64,000 nucleotides of DNA from the NCBI GenBank assembly GCA_050012775.1, contig JBEKGN010000020.1, forward strand, positions 1-64,000, read 5' to 3'. The notes below the pieces were generated by a model. That model did no database searches and was not told the origin of the DNA. It worked only from the letters and a program-made list of their open reading frames with translations. This stretch comes from Roseiarcus sp050012775 (GTDB taxonomy: Bacteria > Pseudomonadota > Alphaproteobacteria > Rhizobiales > Beijerinckiaceae). Within the stretch, counting starts at the first letter, position 1; each line of letters begins with the position of its first letter. Both the position numbers and the translations under genes were made by a program. Of this stretch, positions 60,738-64,000 are shown piece after piece.

Positions 60738-62027
60738 ATGATCAGGGTTTTGAAACAGGGCGTCAGCGAGGCTGATGCGCAAACTGCGGACCGGAGCGTA
60801 AAGGCCACGGTCGAAGCCATACTCGACGATGTTGCCGCACGCGGCGAAGCTGCGGTGCGGGAGCTTTCCACGAGGCTCGACAAATGGTCTCCCCCGAACT
60901 TTCGTCTCGCGCCATCGGAGATCGACGCGCTGATCGGGAGCCTGCCGGAACAGACGGTCACCGATATCCGTTTCGCCCAAGCGCAGATCCGGAAATTTGC
61001 GGAGGCGCAGTTGTCGACGATCCGCGATATCGATATCGAAACGATCCCCGGAGTTCGGCTGGGACAAAAGAACATCCCGGTCGCGAGCGTCGGCTGCTAT
61101 GTCCCTGGGGGGCGCTATCCGATGGTCGCCTCCGCCCATATGAGCGTATTGACCGCGAAGGTCGCAGGCGTGAAGCGGGTTATCGCCTGCACGCCGCCGC
61201 TCGGCGGCAAGCCGCCTGCCGCGACGATCGCCGCAATGGCGATGGCGGGCGCAGATGAGATCTACGTGCTTGGCGGCGTTCAGGCGGTCGCGGCCATGGC
61301 GTTGGGCGCGGGATCGATTGGCCCGGTCGATATGCTGGTCGGGCCAGGTAATGCCTATGTGGCCGAAGCGAAACGTCAGCTTTTCGGCCGCGTCGGCATC
61401 GATTTGCTTGCCGGACCGACCGAGACGCTTATCGTGGCGGACGATAGCGCGGACGTGGAAATGTGCGCCACCGATCTCCTCGGCCAGGCCGAGCATGGGC
61501 CGACTTCGCCGGCGGTCCTTCTGACGACTTCGGCCAAGCTCGCCGACCAGATCGAGGGCGAGGTTCAGCGACAACTGAAGAGCTTGCCCACCGCCGATGT
61601 GGCGAGCGTCGCTTGGCGCGACTACGGGCAAGTGATCCTCTGCGATACCGACGAGGAACTGCTGTCGGAGGCTGACCGGATCGCCTCCGAACATGTCCAG
61701 ATCCTGACCCGCGATCCGCATTGGTTTCGCGACCGGATGACCAATTACGGCTCGCTCTTTCTCGGCAAGCAGACCAACGTCGCCTATGGCGACAAGGTGA
61801 TCGGCACCAACCACACTCTGCCGACCAAGAAGGCGGCGAGGTACACGGGCGGCCTCTGGGTCGGCAAATTCATCAAGACGGTAACCTGGCAGGAGTGTAC
61901 CGAAGAGGCGAGCGTCGTGATCGGCGAATATTGTTCCCGCCTTTGCCTCATCGAGAATTTCTCGGCGCACAAGCAGCAGGCGGATCTGCGCGTCCGTCGC
62001 TATTCCGGACGAAACGCGGCAGAATGA
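60738..62027 (+). CDS. Histidinol-dehydrogenase paralogue (HpsN-like alcohol-to-acid dehydrogenase)
   Basis: A 429-residue member of the HisD superfamily, which oxidises an alcohol through the aldehyde to the acid with NAD and zinc. Zinc-site elements are visible (DLLGQAEHGPTSPAVLL, GTNHTLPTKKAARYTGGL). The stretch NVAYGDKVIGTNHTLPT and the C-terminal WVGKFIKTVTWQECTEEASV fit the catabolic paralogues, such as sulfopropanediol dehydrogenase HpsN, better than biosynthetic HisD, and no his genes are nearby. In this operon it probably oxidises a sugar alcohol or related polyol terminus. Substrate uncertain. Confidence 0.85.
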   Translation: MIRVLKQGVSEADAQTADRSVKATVEAILDDVAARGEAAVRELSTRLDKWSPPNFRLAPSEIDALIGSLPEQTVTDIRFAQAQIRKFAEAQLSTIRDIDIETIPGVRLGQKNIPVASVGCYVPGGRYPMVASAHMSVLTAKVAGVKRVIACTPPLGGKPPAATIAAMAMAGADEIYVLGGVQAVAAMALGAGSIGPVDMLVGPGNAYVAEAKRQLFGRVGIDLLAGPTETLIVADDSADVEMCATDLLGQAEHGPTSPAVLLTTSAKLADQIEGEVQRQLKSLPTADVASVAWRDYGQVILCDTDEELLSEADRIASEHVQILTRDPHWFRDRMTNYGSLFLGKQTNVAYGDKVIGTNHTLPTKKAARYTGGLWVGKFIKTVTWQECTEEASVVIGEYCSRLCLIENFSAHKQQADLRVRRYSGRNAAE

Positions 62028-62044
62028 CGGCAAGGGAGTGAACG

Positions 62045-63097
62045 GTGTCCGCGATGGAATCCGAGAGCGAGATTGGCCATGGGCGGCGAGGGCCGCCCGT
62101 AACGGCGCGCGACGTCGCGCAAGCGCTTGGTATCTCCCAATCTTCGGTATCGCGCGCCTTCACGCCGGATGCCTCGATTTCGCCGGCGATGCGGTCGAAA
62201 GTCGTGCAGGAGGCCGACCGGCTCGGATACAAACCCAACGCCATCGCTCGCAGCCTGATCACTCGGCGCACCAACATCGTCGGTATCGTCATGGCGAATC
62301 TCACCAATCCGTTCTACCCGGAAGTGTTGGAGCAACTCACGATGCGCCTTCAAACGACGGGCCGCCAGACGCTGCTTTTCAACGTGCCGCCTGGCAAGGA
62401 TGTCGATGACGTAATGCCGCTGTTGTTGCAATACCAAGTCGACGCGGTGGTCATCACATCTGCAACGGTTTCATCCGCCATGGCGCGCACCTGCGCGGAG
62501 CGCGGCACGCCGGTCGTTCTCTTCAATCGCTACGTCCCCGGCGCGGCCGTCGCGGCCGTCGCTTGCGACAACGTTGAGGGCGGCCGCGCCGCTGCCCAAC
62601 ACCTGACTCGTCTGGGCCACGCCAGGCCTGCGTTCGTTGCGGGAAGGACCGATACGACGACCAATCTCGATCGCGAGCGCGGCTTCGTCGAGCAATTGAA
62701 CGATCTCGGCGTCGCGTTGCACGCCCGCGACGGCGGCGATGACTATACTTACGAATCGGGCTACGCGGCCGCATCGAGGCTGATTCGTCGGCCGGATCCG
62801 CCCGACGCCATCTTTTTCGCCAATGACATCCTGGCCATCGGGGGCATCGACGCCTTGCGCGAGGCGGGCGTGCGCGTCCCCGACGATATCTCGATCATCG
62901 GATTCGACAATATTCCTGTCGCAGGCTGGGCGCCTTACAGTCTGACGACCCTGCGCCAGCCTGTCCACCAAATGGTCGAGCTTACAGCCGAACTGCTTGA
63001 GCGCGCGGCGCTCGGTGTTTTCCCTGATCCTGCCCCCCATTTCGTGCCCGCCGTCCTCATTGAACGGCGCTCGACCGGCCCCAGGCGGCCCCAATGA
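62045..63097 (+). CDS. LacI-family transcriptional regulator
   Basis: A 350-residue regulator with the N-terminal LacI HTH (VTARDVAQALGISQSSVSRA) and hinge (YKPNAIARSLITRRTNIVGI) plus a periplasmic-binding-like effector domain (NVEGGRAAAQHLTRLGHARP, AIFFANDILAIGGIDALREA). GTG 62045 or ATG 62054 may be the start. Unusually for a local repressor it lies inside the operon it probably controls, downstream of the transporter, via the paired palindromes near 53900. This gives autoregulation. Confidence 0.92.
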   Translation: MSAMESESEIGHGRRGPPVTARDVAQALGISQSSVSRAFTPDASISPAMRSKVVQEADRLGYKPNAIARSLITRRTNIVGIVMANLTNPFYPEVLEQLTMRLQTTGRQTLLFNVPPGKDVDDVMPLLLQYQVDAVVITSATVSSAMARTCAERGTPVVLFNRYVPGAAVAAVACDNVEGGRAAAQHLTRLGHARPAFVAGRTDTTTNLDRERGFVEQLNDLGVALHARDGGDDYTYESGYAAASRLIRRPDPPDAIFFANDILAIGGIDALREAGVRVPDDISIIGFDNIPVAGWAPYSLTTLRQPVHQMVELTAELLERAALGVFPDPAPHFVPAVLIERRSTGPRRPQ

Positions 63098-63684
63098 GAC
63101 GCTTCGACCCACCCGCGCCGCTCTTGTGCGTTGAGCCGTCAGCCGATGTGGCGGCGGCGGGTCCGGCAGGCGACGCCGTGTCCGACCTGCTGGATGCGGA
63201 AATCGATTCTCTAACGATTGCTTACGTCGCCAGGGCTCAGCCGGCTTTCGATCTTTTGAAACAAGCGGAAGGCCAGCTTGCCGGTTTGCTGGTGCTCGCG
63301 GCGGCCGGGAGCCGATCGGCGGCTCCAGATCATCCGATGCTCGCCGCGGCGCGCGCGGCTTTCAAAGAGGGTCTGGAGCTGTTGCGCCTGTCGCATCCCT
63401 CGCCGCGCGGCCGCCACCACCATCATCATCTTACCGAGGCGGCCACCTTGATCGCGCTTGCACTCGATCACGTTGAGGTTGGCTTGCGCTGGCTCGGCGA
63501 GGGGACACGCGACACCGAACCCTCGATCGGGCCGTTGAAGGCGGCGCATCGACATCTGCAGTGGGCGGCGGGGACGCTGCCCGGTTTCGAGATCGTTGCT
63601 TTCGAACAAGGCTGTTGTGCGGCCCATCCAGCGGTTCAAGGGATCACTAAACAGCGCCGCACGATCGAATGCAAACAACAATAG
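63094..63684 (+). CDS. Unknown helical protein encoded after the LacI regulator
   Basis: A 196-residue protein overlapping the LacI stop by 4 bp. It is helical, Ala/Leu-rich and soluble, with a His run (GRHHHHHLTEAATLIALALD) and late cysteines (EQGCCAAHPAV) that could bind metal. No family recognised. The coupling to the LacI and hydrolase genes suggests a role in the same pathway, but nothing points to a mechanism. Confidence 0.65.
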   Translation: MRRFDPPAPLLCVEPSADVAAAGPAGDAVSDLLDAEIDSLTIAYVARAQPAFDLLKQAEGQLAGLLVLAAAGSRSAAPDHPMLAAARAAFKEGLELLRLSHPSPRGRHHHHHLTEAATLIALALDHVEVGLRWLGEGTRDTEPSIGPLKAAHRHLQWAAGTLPGFEIVAFEQGCCAAHPAVQGITKQRRTIECKQQ

Positions 63685-63694
63685 GGAGGGGACC

Positions 63695-64000
63695 GTGACC
63701 GATTATTCGATTTGGGTGCTCGAGTACAGCTACGTCAAGAATTATCACCTCAGCGGCATCATCTACGGTGCTCACAATCAAGGCTACAAAAAGCTTCCCT
63801 ATTGCTATGTCTTGATTAAAGGCAAGGGGCAGGCGGCGTTGGTCGACGTCGGTTATAACCACAAGGACTATGGGAAGACGATGGCCGACAATTTCGGCGT
63901 GGAGAACTGGCGTTCGCCAAAAGACGTGCTGGCCGAATGCGGGGTAGCGCCCGATCAGATTTCCAGCGTGTTCATCACCCATGCTCATTTCGACCACATG
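63695..64000 (+). CDS. Metallo-beta-lactamase-fold hydrolase, lactonase-like (runs off right edge)
   Basis: Starts at GTG 63695 with GGGAGGGG 4-5 nt upstream. The 102 residues inside the window open with SIWVLEYSYVKNYHLSGIIY, show the metallo-beta-lactamase beta core (YCYVLIKGKGQAALVDVGYN) and end at FITHAHFDHM, the HxHxDH dinuclear metal motif. It resembles the N-acyl-homoserine-lactonase-like group. In operon B a sugar lactone is a more likely substrate than a quorum signal. Confidence 0.85.
   Translation, partial: MTDYSIWVLEYSYVKNYHLSGIIYGAHNQGYKKLPYCYVLIKGKGQAALVDVGYNHKDYGKTMADNFGVENWRSPKDVLAECGVAPDQISSVFITHAHFDHM

Noticed and set aside
60738..62027. Biosynthetic histidinol dehydrogenase hisD
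   Set aside because: No other his genes nearby, position inside a sugar ABC operon, and C-terminal motifs typical of catabolic paralogues.
59304..62033. Minus-strand frame of 909 codons in operon B
   Set aside because: Antisense to the binding-protein and HisD-like genes, with no domains; a codon-bias shadow.
63421..63432. His-run in the 63094 gene as an engineered tag
   Set aside because: It is internal, encoded by mixed CAC/CAT codons and flanked by native-looking sequence.

Overview
The window is GC-rich DNA from an alphaproteobacterium, most likely of the Hyphomicrobiales. Pointers are homospermidine synthase, an aa3 oxidase cluster ordered ctaC-ctaD-ctaB-ctaG-ctaE-DUF983-SURF1, an IalB-family protein, split glycine decarboxylase genes gcvPA/gcvPB and a gene-transfer-agent-like packaging block. 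I cannot fix the genus from sequence alone.

Positions 1-32705 look like core chromosome. They hold: a phage/GTA packaging block (portal, large terminase, terminase-small-like) with an unrelated exported-protein gene inserted on the other strand; dapD with a DUF805 gene; a GGDEF-EAL protein with a degenerate GGDGF site; PhnA; a VapC/Phd-type toxin-antitoxin pair; homospermidine synthase; gamma-glutamyltransferase; a luciferase-like oxidoreductase; an AhpD-like protein; a 5-oxoprolinase/hydantoinase facing a MarR regulator; an aldo/keto reductase; a HAD phosphatase; a GyrI-like exported protein; the glycine cleavage operon (gcvT-gcvH-gcvPA-gcvPB) under a tandem glycine riboswitch; a lipoprotein; IalB; and the cytochrome aa3 oxidase operon.

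At 32693-32737, overlapping the end of the SURF1 gene, lies the 3' half of a tRNA-Val(GAC) gene without its 5' half. This is the scar expected at the distal end of a genomic island integrated at the tRNA anticodon loop. What follows is mosaic and accessory: a decapitated PPK2-family gene, a LysM protein, a small gene split by a complete 1575-bp IS5-type element (14/16 terminal repeats, 6-bp target duplication) whose transposase is itself frameshifted, a branched-chain 2-oxoacid dehydrogenase set (E1a, E1b, E2, no E3) with an Lrp regulator, and an IS630-type remnant.

The right third holds two complete CUT2-type (ribose-like) sugar ABC systems embedded in catabolic operons. Operon A (50854 down to 42357, minus strand) encodes a permease, binding protein, a permease fused to an SMP-30/strictosidine-synthase-like beta-propeller, a second free-standing propeller, the ATPase, a 2-keto-4-pentenoate-hydratase-like enzyme and an atypical SDR. 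It faces a GntR/FadR-type regulator and an FMN alpha-hydroxyacid dehydrogenase, and has a palindromic operator-like site. Operon B (54029 to beyond 64000) encodes an L-gulonate-3-dehydrogenase-like enzyme, an SDR, an ATPase, two permeases, a binding protein, a histidinol-dehydrogenase paralogue, a LacI regulator, an unknown protein and a metallo-beta-lactamase-fold hydrolase, preceded by paired LacI-type operator palindromes 22 bp apart. Together they look like uptake-plus-oxidation pathways for sugar acids, lactones or polyols whose substrates I cannot name. The fusion-permease operon A is the best candidate for an incompletely described system.
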